A DNA stretch of 17,305 nucleotides, from contig JAKAGD010000005.1 in the NCBI GenBank assembly GCA_021817685.1, forward strand, positions 1 to 17,305, written 5' to 3'. The translations under genes were made by a program, and so were the position numbers. Source of the stretch: a bacterium (lineage in GTDB: Bacteria > Patescibacteriota > Minisyncoccia > Phycocordibacterales > Phycocordibacteraceae). The notes below the pieces were generated by a model. The model saw only the letters and a list, made by a program, of their open reading frames with translations. It did no database searches and had not been told where the DNA came from. Positions 1-6,799 of this stretch are shown piece by piece; position 1 is the stretch's first letter, and each line of letters starts with the position of its first letter.

Positions 1-935
1 CTGCGGTCGAATTCGAGAAGCTCCGCACAAGCGTGCACACCGGCACGGAGACGTCCACGCCGCGCATGGGCGGCATCCTCATCTGGGCGAGCGCCTCGCT
101 CGTCATCGTCGGACTCTGGGTCCTGGCGCGGCTCGTCCCGCTTCCTCTTTTTGAAAAACTGGATTTCCTCAGCCGCAGCCAAACCTGGATACCGCTCTTT
201 GCGCTCCTCGCCGGCGCGCTGATGGGCTTCATAAACGACCTGCTCGACATACACCCTTCAGGCGAGAAAGGAGTCCGGCTGCGCACCCGCCTCCTCTTTG
301 TTACGGTCGTGTCGCTCTTTATCGGCTGGTGGTTCTACGCAAAGCTCGGCGTCTCAAGCATCGGGATCCCCGGCGACGGCACGTTCGCGCTCGGCGCGCT
401 CATCATCCCGCTGTTCATCCTCATCACGCTCGGGCTCTACGCGGGCGGCGTCATTGACGGCATTGACGGGCTCGCGGGCGGCGTGTTCAGCACCGCCTTC
501 ATGGCGTACGCGGGCATCGCCTACATGCAGAATCAGATAAACCTGGCGGCATTCTCCGCGACCCTGGCCGGCGCCATCCTCGCATTCCTCTGGTTCAACA
601 TCCCGCCCGCGCGCTTCTGGATGACCGAGACCGGCACTATGGGGCTTACGATGACGCTCGCCGTTATCGCCTTCATGACCGACACGCCGGGGAACGGCTA
701 CGGCGTCGCCGCACTCCCCGTCATCGCCTTTCCGCTCGTCGTCACCGTCCTTTCCAATATCATCCAGGTCGCGTCCAAAAAGTTCCGCGGAAAGAAAGTG
801 TTCCGCATTGCGCCTCTGCACCACCACTTTGAAGCCATCGGCTGGCCCTCGTACAAAGTGACGATGCGCTACTGGATCATCTCCATCGTGTGCGCCATCG
901 TGGGCATGACCATCGCCCTGTTGAAACCGGTATGA
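1..935 (+). CDS. mraY: MraY, phospho-N-acetylmuramoyl-pentapeptide transferase (5' end outside window)
   Basis: Integral membrane enzyme that transfers phospho-MurNAc-pentapeptide from the UDP precursor to undecaprenyl phosphate, making lipid I. The reading frame is open from base 3, and the first residues (FEKLRTSVHTGTETSTPRMGG) match the internal family segment ending in MGG, so the true start lies upstream and GTG at 33 is not the start. About 310 residues are visible against roughly 320-360 for the family. Seen: multiple hydrophobic segments, DGIDGLAGG (usual TDGLDGLA) and the histidine motif PLHHHFEAIGWP near the C-terminus. Odd: the usual GFxDD reads GFIND (Asn codon 234-236) and the usual MGDTGS reads MTETGT (Glu codon 627-629), so two sites normally occupied by key Asp residues differ. 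The stop TGA (933-935) overlaps the ftsW ATG, which implies an operon. Identity is secure; full catalytic normality is not. Confidence 0.93.
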   Translation, partial: AVEFEKLRTSVHTGTETSTPRMGGILIWASASLVIVGLWVLARLVPLPLFEKLDFLSRSQTWIPLFALLAGALMGFINDLLDIHPSGEKGVRLRTRLLFVTVVSLFIGWWFYAKLGVSSIGIPGDGTFALGALIIPLFILITLGLYAGGVIDGIDGLAGGVFSTAFMAYAGIAYMQNQINLAAFSATLAGAILAFLWFNIPPARFWMTETGTMGLTMTLAVIAFMTDTPGNGYGVAALPVIAFPLVVTVLSNIIQVASKKFRGKKVFRIAPLHHHFEAIGWPSYKVTMRYWIISIVCAIVGMTIALLKPV

Positions 936-2029
936 AGCTCGTTTCCGGCGACCGCATGTTCCTCATGCTCGTCCTCACCATCGCGCTCGCCGGGCTCGCG
1001 ATATTTTCTTCGGCGGCCTTAGGCCTCCTTGCGCGGGAAAGCAGCTCGGTGTCGAAGGACATCCTGCTCCAGGCGGGGCTCGGGCTCGGGCTCGGGCTTT
1101 TTGCGTTCCTCGTCGCGCGCGCACTGCCGCTTGCGCGCGTGCGGCGCTTCGCGCCGTTCATTTACGCATGCACGCTCTTGTTCACGGCGCTCGTGTTCGT
1201 GCCCGGCGTCGGATTCCATTCCGGCGGCGCAACGCGCTGGGTCAATCTGGGCTTCACGACCGTCCAGCCGGCGGAATTCCTGAAAATAGGCTTCGTGCTG
1301 GCGCTCGCCTGGTGGCTCACGCCGCGGGCGCGCCAGCTCGCGGATCCGAAAAAGGGATTGCTGCCGTTCATCGTTTTCCTCATTCCGCCCGCGGCGCTCC
1401 TCCTGGCGCAGCCGAACACCTCCACGACGATGCTGCTCCTCGCTACCGGCGCGGTGATGTATTTCGTCGCGGGAGCGCCGTGGCGGGACTTCGGCCTGCT
1501 CATCCTCGGCGCTTTCATCGCGCTCGGCGTCGTCATACTCGTGCGCCCCTACGTGCTTGAGCGCGTGAAGACGTTCATCCACCCGGCCGCCAATTCTTTG
1601 AGCAGCGGCTATCAGATACAGCAGTCGCTCATCGCCATCGGGAGCGGCGGACTCTTCGGCAGAGGGTTCGGCCAGAGCGTGGAGAAATTCAATTACCTGC
1701 CGGAACCGGACGGCGATTCCGTTTTTGCCGTCTTTGCCGAAGAGACCGGTTTTGTCGGCGCGGCGCTCCTGCTCCTGCTCCTCATCGCGCTTTCCGCGCG
1801 CGGCATTGTGATAGCGGGGAATTCGAAGGACCTTTTCGGCGGGCTCGTCGCGCTCGGGTTCTCCTTTATCATCATTCTGCAGGCGTTCATCAATATCGGC
1901 GCGATGCTCGGCATCATTCCGCTTACCGGCCTGCCGCTCCCGTTCATCTCCCACGGCGGCACGGCGCTCATGGCCGTCCTGCTTATGTGCGGATTTATCC
2001 TGAACGTGGCGGCCCATCGCCGGGATTAA
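932..2029 (+). CDS. ftsW: FtsW, septal SEDS peptidoglycan glycosyltransferase
   Basis: SEDS-family polytopic membrane protein that polymerises lipid II at the division septum together with a class B PBP. The start chosen is ATG 932, which overlaps the mraY stop as ATGA and gives 365 residues, a normal length; a longer in-frame extension would run back into mraY. Seen in order: ten or so hydrophobic segments, GATRWVNLG..VQPAEFLKIG, QPNTSTT, the large-loop signature GYQIQQSLIAIGSGGLFGRG, YLPEPDGDSVFAVFAEE (the Asp before SVFAV aligns with the catalytic Asp of SEDS proteins) and LPLPFISHGGTALM. Odd: the usual QPDxGT reads QPNTST (Asn at 1415-1417). RodA is the main alternative, but the mraY-x-murG context favours FtsW. 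No Shine-Dalgarno precedes the start, so translational coupling to mraY is likely. Confidence 0.93.
   Translation: MKLVSGDRMFLMLVLTIALAGLAIFSSAALGLLARESSSVSKDILLQAGLGLGLGLFAFLVARALPLARVRRFAPFIYACTLLFTALVFVPGVGFHSGGATRWVNLGFTTVQPAEFLKIGFVLALAWWLTPRARQLADPKKGLLPFIVFLIPPAALLLAQPNTSTTMLLLATGAVMYFVAGAPWRDFGLLILGAFIALGVVILVRPYVLERVKTFIHPAANSLSSGYQIQQSLIAIGSGGLFGRGFGQSVEKFNYLPEPDGDSVFAVFAEETGFVGAALLLLLLIALSARGIVIAGNSKDLFGGLVALGFSFIIILQAFINIGAMLGIIPLTGLPLPFISHGGTALMAVLLMCGFILNVAAHRRD
1076..1099 (+). repeat. Hexanucleotide tandem repeat GGGCTC inside ftsW
   Basis: Three perfect GGGCTC units followed by GGGCTT encode alternating Gly-Leu in a predicted membrane segment of FtsW. The unit length is a multiple of three, so copy-number change would keep the frame. 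Most likely a by-product of GC-rich coding of a GLGLGL helix. Confidence 0.6.
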
Positions 2030-2033
2030 AAGC

Positions 2034-2042
2034 TGATATAAT
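2034..2042 (+). promoter_or_regulatory. Extended -10 promoter TGATATAAT for murG
   Basis: TG-A-TATAAT lies in the 19-base ftsW-murG gap. With the last T at -7, the transcription start would be base 2049, exactly the A of the murG ATG, so the transcript would be leaderless. No convincing -35 was seen, as is acceptable for extended -10 promoters. There is no Shine-Dalgarno. murG may also be read through from upstream. Confidence 0.7.
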
Positions 2043-2048
2043 CAGCGC

Positions 2049-3188
2049 ATGACTATCGCGTTTACCGGCGGAGGGAGCGGGGGACACTTCTATCCCATCA
2101 TCGCCATCGCCGAAGCGCTCCAGGACATCGTCCGCGAGGAGCACCTCCTTGAACCGACGCTCTACTACCTTGCGCCGGATCCTTTCGACGAAAAGGCGCT
2201 GTTCGCGAACGGCATCGCCTATGTGCGCATACCGGCGGGGAAGATGCGGCGCTATGCTTCGCTGGCGAACATCACCGATACCTTCGTGACGCTCGCGGGC
2301 ACGTTTACGGCGCTTCTCATGCTCTACCGCCTGTATCCGGACGTGGTCGTGAGCAAGGGCGGGTACGCAAGCGTGCCCACCGTGCTCGCCGCGCGCGTGC
2401 TCGGCATTCCCGTCGTCATCCACGAATCGGACGCCAAACCCGGCCGGGCGAATTTGCTCGCCGCGAAGTTTGCGGAGAAGATAGCCATCTCGTTCGACAG
2501 CGCGGCGCAATATTTTCCTGAGAAAGTTCGGAGTAAGATCGCCCGCACCGGCATTCCCATCCGCAAGGCGCTTATGCGCGTGGAGACCGAAGGCGCCCGG
2601 CAATACTTGGGGCTTGAGAAGGATCTCCCGACCGTCCTTATCGTCGGCGGCTCCCAGGGCGCGATGAAGATAAATGAGGCGGTGCTTACGGCATTGCCGG
2701 ACCTGGTCGTGTTCGCAAACATCATCCACCAGACCGGTCGGGCGCACTTCAAGAATGTGCAGGCGATAGCGCAGGTGGAATTGGGAAAGAGTCCGACTGC
2801 ATCGCGTTACCACCCCGTTGATTACCTTTCCGAGATATCGCTCCAGAGGGCGGCCGGGGTGGCGGACATCGTCGTCTCGCGCGCAGGCGCAAATTCCATC
2901 GCCGAAATAGGGCTCTGGAAAAAGCCGGCCATCATCATCCCCATACCCGAATCCGTAAGCCACGACCAGCGCACGAACGCGTATGCGTATGCGCGGACCG
3001 GCGCCGCCGTCGTCATTGAAGAGGAAAATCTCACGCCGCATCTTCTGACTTCCGAGATACGCCGCATCGTGGGCGACACGGAGCTCTCCAAACGCATGGG
3101 CGCGGCGGCGGAAGGCTTCACCGATCCGGACGCGGCGCGCATCCTCGCAAAGCAGGTACTCGCTATCGCGCTCTCGCACGAATCATGA
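2049..3188 (+). CDS. murG: MurG, lipid I N-acetylglucosaminyltransferase
   Basis: Peripheral membrane GT-B glycosyltransferase (GT28 family) that adds GlcNAc from UDP-GlcNAc to lipid I, giving lipid II. It is 379 residues, close to the usual 355-380. Seen: N-terminal glycine loop FTGGGSGGHFYPIIAIAEAL (family GGTGGH), HESDAKPGRANLLAAKFAEK (family HExNxxPGxxNR), second-domain loop VGGSQGAMKINEAV, and the UDP-sugar site SRAGANSIAEIGLWKKPAII followed by PESVSHDQRTNA. All glycine loops and the C-terminal Glu/Gln region are intact, so an active enzyme is expected. The start ATG 2049 follows a consensus -10 box. The stop TGA (3186-3188) overlaps the gltX ATG, coupling wall synthesis to a tRNA synthetase gene. 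Confidence 0.95.
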   Translation: MTIAFTGGGSGGHFYPIIAIAEALQDIVREEHLLEPTLYYLAPDPFDEKALFANGIAYVRIPAGKMRRYASLANITDTFVTLAGTFTALLMLYRLYPDVVVSKGGYASVPTVLAARVLGIPVVIHESDAKPGRANLLAAKFAEKIAISFDSAAQYFPEKVRSKIARTGIPIRKALMRVETEGARQYLGLEKDLPTVLIVGGSQGAMKINEAVLTALPDLVVFANIIHQTGRAHFKNVQAIAQVELGKSPTASRYHPVDYLSEISLQRAAGVADIVVSRAGANSIAEIGLWKKPAIIIPIPESVSHDQRTNAYAYARTGAAVVIEEENLTPHLLTSEIRRIVGDTELSKRMGAAAEGFTDPDAARILAKQVLAIALSHES

Positions 3189-4519
3189 CCCGGGTCGTTA
3201 CGCGCATCCCGCCCAGTCCGACCGGCCGATTCCACATCGGTACGGCGCGTACGGCGCTCTTTAACTACCTCTATGCGCGGCACAACGGCGGCGAGATCGT
3301 CTTCCGCAGCGAGGACACCGACCGGACACGCAGTAAAAAGGAATTTGAAGATGAGATCATGGAGGGTCTTCAGTGGCTCGGTATTTCGTGGGATTCTTTT
3401 TCCCGCCAGAGCGAACGCACCGAGCGATACCAGGAATTGCTTCAGAAGATAGTCGGAGAAGGGAAGGCGTATGTCTCGAAAGAACCGGGACGCGAAGATC
3501 CGAACGCCACCGTGGAGGTCGTGCGCCTCAAAAATCCCGGCAGAAGCGTCACGTTCACCGACCTCATCCGCGGCGACATAACCTTTGACACGACGGAGCT
3601 CGGCGACTTCGTCATCGCGCGTTCGCTCACCGATGCGCTCTACCACTTCGCCGTCGTTGCGGATGACATGGATTCCGGAGTGACGCACGTCATCCGCGGC
3701 GAGGACCACATTTCCAACACGCCGCGCCAGATACTGATACAGGAAGCGCTCGGCGCGCCGCGGCCCGCGTACGCACACTTGCCGCTCATTGTGGACGAGA
3801 AGCGCGCCAAACTTTCCAAACGGAGCGGCGCGACGAGCGTGATGGATTATCGCGCCGAGGGATTCCTGCCGGAAGGGCTTGTGAACTATCTTGCGCTTCT
3901 CGGGTGGAATCCGGGCGACGACCGCGAATATTTTTCGCTCGCGGAACTCGTGGAGACGTTCACGCTCGACGGCGTACAGAAGGGAAGCGCCGCGTGGAAT
4001 CGCGAAAAGCTCCTCTCGGTCAATCAGCACTGGATGCGCGCGCTCTCCGACGACGATTTCATCGCCCGCGGAAATCTGGAGACGCCCGACGCCGAAAAAC
4101 TGCGAAAGACGGTCCCGCTTCTCAAAGAGCGCGCGAAGACGTTCGGCGAGGCCCGCGAGATGCTCTCCGGCGAGCTCTCCTGCCTCTTTTCGGCGCCCGC
4201 GCCGGACCGCTCCCGGCTCATCGTAAAGGAGCTTCCAGGACGCTCGGGAATGACCAAAACGGCCCTGGAAAGCCTCTGTAAGGCCATAGAAGCCCTCCCG
4301 GAAGGCGTTTCCGCCGAGGCAGTAAAGGAAGCCCTTATGCCCCTGGCCGACGCCGAGGAGGCAAAGGAAAAAGGGGGCAGGGGAGCGCTCCTCTGGCCCT
4401 TGCGCTACACTCTTTCCGGGGCCGACCGTTCTCCCGACCCCTTCTCGCTCATTTCCATACTCGGCCCCGCGGAAGCGATTTCGCGGGTCCGGAAAGCCAT
4501 TGCTATACTAGGAGAATGA
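3185..4519 (+). CDS. gltX: Glutamyl-tRNA synthetase, short form
   Basis: Class I synthetase that charges tRNA-Glu; in organisms without GlnRS it can also charge tRNA-Gln for GatCAB amidation. At 444 residues it is shorter than the usual 460-490. Seen: PPSPTGRFHIGTARTALFNY with the HIGH-type motif, RSEDTDR (usual RIEDTDR), DFVIARSLTDALYHFAVVAD, HVIRGEDHISNTPRQ and the KMSKS-type loop KRAKLSKRSG, then an alpha-helical anticodon-binding C-terminal half ending in LGPAEAISRVRKAI. The segment after GKAY, which in longer enzymes holds a cysteine-rich zinc-type insert, is reduced to a short SKEPGREDPNA stretch with no cysteines. The start overlaps the murG stop (ATGA) with no Shine-Dalgarno. The discriminating or non-discriminating type cannot be read from sequence alone. 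Confidence 0.94.
   Translation: MTRVVTRIPPSPTGRFHIGTARTALFNYLYARHNGGEIVFRSEDTDRTRSKKEFEDEIMEGLQWLGISWDSFSRQSERTERYQELLQKIVGEGKAYVSKEPGREDPNATVEVVRLKNPGRSVTFTDLIRGDITFDTTELGDFVIARSLTDALYHFAVVADDMDSGVTHVIRGEDHISNTPRQILIQEALGAPRPAYAHLPLIVDEKRAKLSKRSGATSVMDYRAEGFLPEGLVNYLALLGWNPGDDREYFSLAELVETFTLDGVQKGSAAWNREKLLSVNQHWMRALSDDDFIARGNLETPDAEKLRKTVPLLKERAKTFGEAREMLSGELSCLFSAPAPDRSRLIVKELPGRSGMTKTALESLCKAIEALPEGVSAEAVKEALMPLADAEEAKEKGGRGALLWPLRYTLSGADRSPDPFSLISILGPAEAISRVRKAIAILGE
4501..4509 (+). promoter_or_regulatory. Extended -10 promoter TGCTATACT inside the gltX 3' end
   Basis: TG-C-TATACT is embedded in the last codons of gltX. The predicted transcription start (last T +7) is 4516, the first ATG of the M23 peptidase gene. 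AGGAGA (4510-4515) follows directly; it is too close for ATG 4516 but spaced about 4 bases from the second in-frame ATG at 4519. Both leaderless and Shine-Dalgarno-led initiation are therefore possible. Confidence 0.65.
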
Positions 4520-5856
4520 TGCGCCTCGGGGTCCCGTTCTTTATTTTCATTCTTTTCGCGGGGCTCGTGCTCGGCGCACCGCGTTCGGCGAGCGCCGACG
4601 CCGCCTCCGACATCCAGTCCCAGATAGACACGAACAACCAGCAGCTTGATGCGTTGAAAGCGGAGATAGCCGCGTACCAGAAACAGCTCGACGCGATCGG
4701 CAACCAGAAGAACACGCTCCAGTCCACGGTGAACGCGCTTGCGCTCTCGCAGAAACAGCTCGCAACGCAGATCAAAGCGACTCAGAACAAAATAGCGTCG
4801 GCCAACCTGCAGATACGGGAACTCTCGTTCTCCATCGGCGACAAGGAAGCGACCATCGCCGCCGACCAAGCTGCCATCGCCAAGGCGCTCCGAAGCATCG
4901 CCGAAGGCGAGCAGGCATCGCTCATCACCGATATCATTTCTTCCGATTCTCTCGGCGAGGCGTGGCAAGCGGCCGATCAGGCCGTTCTTTTCAATCGAGC
5001 GCTTACGGACAACGTGGCGAACCTGCGCACAGTGCGCGCCGGCCTCGCCGCGAACCGCGATGCCGTTTCCGCTCAGAAAGCGAAACTGGTCTCGCTCCAG
5101 AACGACCTCACGCTCCAGAAGCGCTCCGTGGACGCGAGCAAGGCGGCGCAGACCCAGTTGCTTGCGCAAACGAAAAATCAAGAAGCGAATTATCAGAAAC
5201 TTATCGCTCAAAAACAGGCAGCCGAAAAATCATTCGAACAGGAACTACTTAATCTGCAGGGCCAACTGGATCTCGTCGTGCACCCGAACCTCCTGCCAAA
5301 AGTCGGCTCGGGGGTCCTGTCGTGGCCGTTCAGCAACGCATTTATGTTCAACTGCACCCAGCGTAAAAAAGTATTCGGGAATCTTTTTTGCATCACGCAG
5401 TATTTCGGCAATACGCCGTTCTCTACGGCAAACCCGCAGGTCTATAACGGCCACGGCCACAGCGGCATCGACATCAGCGCGCCCATCGGCACGCCTATCC
5501 AGGCGTCGCTCTCGGGTACCGTGCTCGCCACCGGCAACACAGACCTCGTCCGCGGCTGCTACTCTTACGGCAAATGGGTGATGATCATCCACGGCAACGG
5601 CATCAGCACGCTCTACGCGCACCTCTCCGAGATAGACGTCTCCAAAGGGCAGTCCGTGGGTACGGGACAGGTTCTCGGCCTTTCGGGTATGACCGGGTAC
5701 GCGACCGGACCGCATCTGCATTTCGGCGTCTATGCAACGGAAGGCACGCAGATAATGACGCTCCGCCAATTCCGCGGCGCAACCATCGGCTGTGCCGACG
5801 CTTCAATGCCGGTCGCGACGCTGGACGCTTATCTCAATCCGCTGTCGTATCTCTAG
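4516..5856 (+). CDS. Secreted coiled-coil M23 (LytM) peptidoglycan endopeptidase
   Basis: Exported zinc endopeptidase that should cut peptidoglycan cross-links, similar in plan to EnvC/CwlO-type hydrolases. 446 residues from ATG 4516, or 445 from ATG 4519. Domains: signal peptide about 1-28 (MMRLG, a hydrophobic stretch, then SASADA as a likely cleavage region); a Gln/Ala/Lys-rich coiled coil about 30-250; catalytic LytM domain about 300-430. The zinc site is complete: GHSGIDISAP gives the HxxxD pair and GPHLHFGV the HxH, with YAHLS between them. Four cysteines lie in the catalytic half (FNCTQ, FCITQ, RGCYS, GCADA), suggesting disulfides in an extracytoplasmic protein. An intact site argues for an active hydrolase rather than a degenerate activator. 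The last 23 bases overlap the convergent alkA-like gene. Confidence 0.92.
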   Translation: MMRLGVPFFIFILFAGLVLGAPRSASADAASDIQSQIDTNNQQLDALKAEIAAYQKQLDAIGNQKNTLQSTVNALALSQKQLATQIKATQNKIASANLQIRELSFSIGDKEATIAADQAAIAKALRSIAEGEQASLITDIISSDSLGEAWQAADQAVLFNRALTDNVANLRTVRAGLAANRDAVSAQKAKLVSLQNDLTLQKRSVDASKAAQTQLLAQTKNQEANYQKLIAQKQAAEKSFEQELLNLQGQLDLVVHPNLLPKVGSGVLSWPFSNAFMFNCTQRKKVFGNLFCITQYFGNTPFSTANPQVYNGHGHSGIDISAPIGTPIQASLSGTVLATGNTDLVRGCYSYGKWVMIIHGNGISTLYAHLSEIDVSKGQSVGTGQVLGLSGMTGYATGPHLHFGVYATEGTQIMTLRQFRGATIGCADASMPVATLDAYLNPLSYL

Positions 5857-6460
5857 TGCGCCACAATAAAAGCGACGCGTAGGTGCGATGCGGCGACCAT
5901 TTCTCCGCGATATTCAAGAGGGAAGTGCGGGGCGCATTTCTAGGCAATCCGTAGATGGCTTCCATCGCGCGGATGAGGCCGAGGTCGCCCGCGGAGAACA
6001 CGTCGGGGCGGCCGAGCGCGAACATGAGGAACATCTCGGACGACCAGGGCCCGAGTCCCCATATCTTCATCAATTCTTCCGCAGCTTCCGTTTCCGAAAC
6101 AGATTTCAGCGAGAGCAGATCCAATTCGCCGGACCGCACAGCTTTTGCAATTGATTTAAGCGTCTTAATCTTCGCCCCCGAAAGGCCGGCTTTACGAAAG
6201 GCCGCCGGAGAAGCCTCCAGGATCGATTCCGGGGTCAATCGGCCTTTACACGCTTTCTTCACTCGGGAGAAGATAGCGTCGGCCGCCGCAAGTCCGAGCT
6301 GCTGCGAAATAACGGTTGACACAAGCGATGCAAATAATTGTGCGCGCGTTTTTTTGCCGGAAAGTGCTCCCGGCAGGGAAGAGTGGTGCGCTTTTGTGGC
6401 CTTATAGAAATGCGGGTCGACCCGCTTGAAATGCTTGAGCGCGTCTGTCAATCTCGGCAT
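5834..6460 (-). CDS. AlkA-like DNA-3-methyladenine glycosylase (HhH-GPD)
   Basis: Base-excision repair enzyme that removes alkylated purines from DNA, leaving abasic sites. 208 residues, typical of the compact bacterial form that lacks the AlkA N-terminal domain. Seen: SLVSTVISQQLGLAAADAIF near residue 50, a helix-hairpin-helix of the form LMKIWGLGPWSSEMFLMFAL, then GRPDVFSAGDLGL, whose Asp aligns with the catalytic residue. The start ATG (6460-6458) coincides with the predicted transcription start of an extended -10 box and sits at the centre of an 18-base palindrome, so regulation by a dimeric DNA-binding protein is plausible. The 3' end overlaps the M23 gene by 23 bases in convergent orientation. 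Family assignment is firm; exact lesion range is not known. Confidence 0.9.
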   Translation of the reverse strand: MPRLTDALKHFKRVDPHFYKATKAHHSSLPGALSGKKTRAQLFASLVSTVISQQLGLAAADAIFSRVKKACKGRLTPESILEASPAAFRKAGLSGAKIKTLKSIAKAVRSGELDLLSLKSVSETEAAEELMKIWGLGPWSSEMFLMFALGRPDVFSAGDLGLIRAMEAIYGLPRNAPRTSLLNIAEKWSPHRTYASLLLWRTRDTTAD

Positions 6461-6468
6461 GCCGAGAT
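6451..6468. promoter_or_regulatory. Perfect 18-base palindrome over the alkA-like start codon
   Basis: ATCTCGGCATGCCGAGAT is fully self-complementary. It covers the alkA-like ATG and the first two bases of its -10 box (6467-6472), the normal place for an operator. Because transcription is predicted to start at 6460, only one half would be in the mRNA, so a DNA-binding site is more likely than an RNA hairpin. No matching regulator is visible in the window. Confidence 0.55.
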
Positions 6469-6475
6469 ACTACCA
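6467..6475 (-). promoter_or_regulatory. Extended -10 promoter TGGTAGTAT for the alkA-like gene
   Basis: Reading the minus strand, TG-G-TAGTAT is followed by six bases and then ATG. The predicted transcription start is base 6460, the A of the start codon, giving a leaderless message. Confidence 0.65.
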
Positions 6476-6492
6476 CCCGGCTCCCACCGTTG

Positions 6493-6498
6493 TATAAT
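6493..6498 (+). promoter_or_regulatory. Consensus -10 TATAAT for the 62-residue membrane protein
   Basis: A perfect TATAAT, with the predicted transcription start near 6505, 7 bases before ATG 6512. An in-frame ATG at 6497 lies inside the -10 box and so cannot be the start from this promoter. It is divergent from, and about 20 bases away from, the alkA-like promoter. Confidence 0.65.
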
Positions 6499-6511
6499 GC
6501 TCTTACACCCC

Positions 6512-6700
6512 ATGTCCATCATCTCTCTGGTGAAGTTGGCCTTCTGGACGGTCGTCCTGGTGCTCGCGCTGTCGTTCTTCGGCATCTCTATCCAGGCCAT
6601 TGTGAACTCTCCCGCCGGCCAGGCTAACTTCGCCTACCTCGCGGGTCTCCTCTCGCAATTCTGGGACTGGGCTACCTATTGGATCCGTCCGTCGGTTTAG
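6512..6700 (+). CDS. Small membrane protein, 62 residues, function unknown
   Basis: I do not recognise a family. The protein has a hydrophobic N-terminal segment (about 5-30, VKLAFWTVVLVLALSFFG), a short polar turn (NSPAGQANF) and a second amphipathic/aromatic stretch (about 41-58, rich in Trp and Tyr). That suggests one membrane span plus an interfacial helix, or two short spans. The start is chosen from the upstream TATAAT; a 67-residue version from ATG 6497 is less likely. No Shine-Dalgarno. It is divergently transcribed from the alkA-like gene and followed by the hairpin-rich patch and a terminator at 6884-6906. Confidence 0.65.
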   Translation: MSIISLVKLAFWTVVLVLALSFFGISIQAIVNSPAGQANFAYLAGLLSQFWDWATYWIRPSV

Positions 6701-6738
6701 AGATAGAGATAAGATAGAAAAGAAGGTAAAGCCATTTA

Positions 6739-6799
6739 CGCAAAAGACGATTGTCCAAATGCCTCTGCAGGCATTCGTACAATCGTGTCATCTTTTGCG
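6739..6799. repeat. Long imperfect hairpin 1 (shares an arm with hairpin 2)
   Basis: Three nested stems: CGCAAAAGA (6739-6747) with TCTTTTGCG (6791-6799); CGATTGT (6748-6754) with ACAATCG (6779-6785); AATGCCT (6758-6764) with AGGCATT (6769-6775) around a CTGC loop. The only gaps are small internal loops and a 5-base bulge (6786-6790). Non-coding on current evidence. Confidence 0.75.

Noticed and set aside
1995..3179. 394-codon open frame on the minus strand opposite murG
   Set aside because: Arg/His/Asp-rich product with no motif. Mirror frame of a clear MurG gene in GC-rich DNA.
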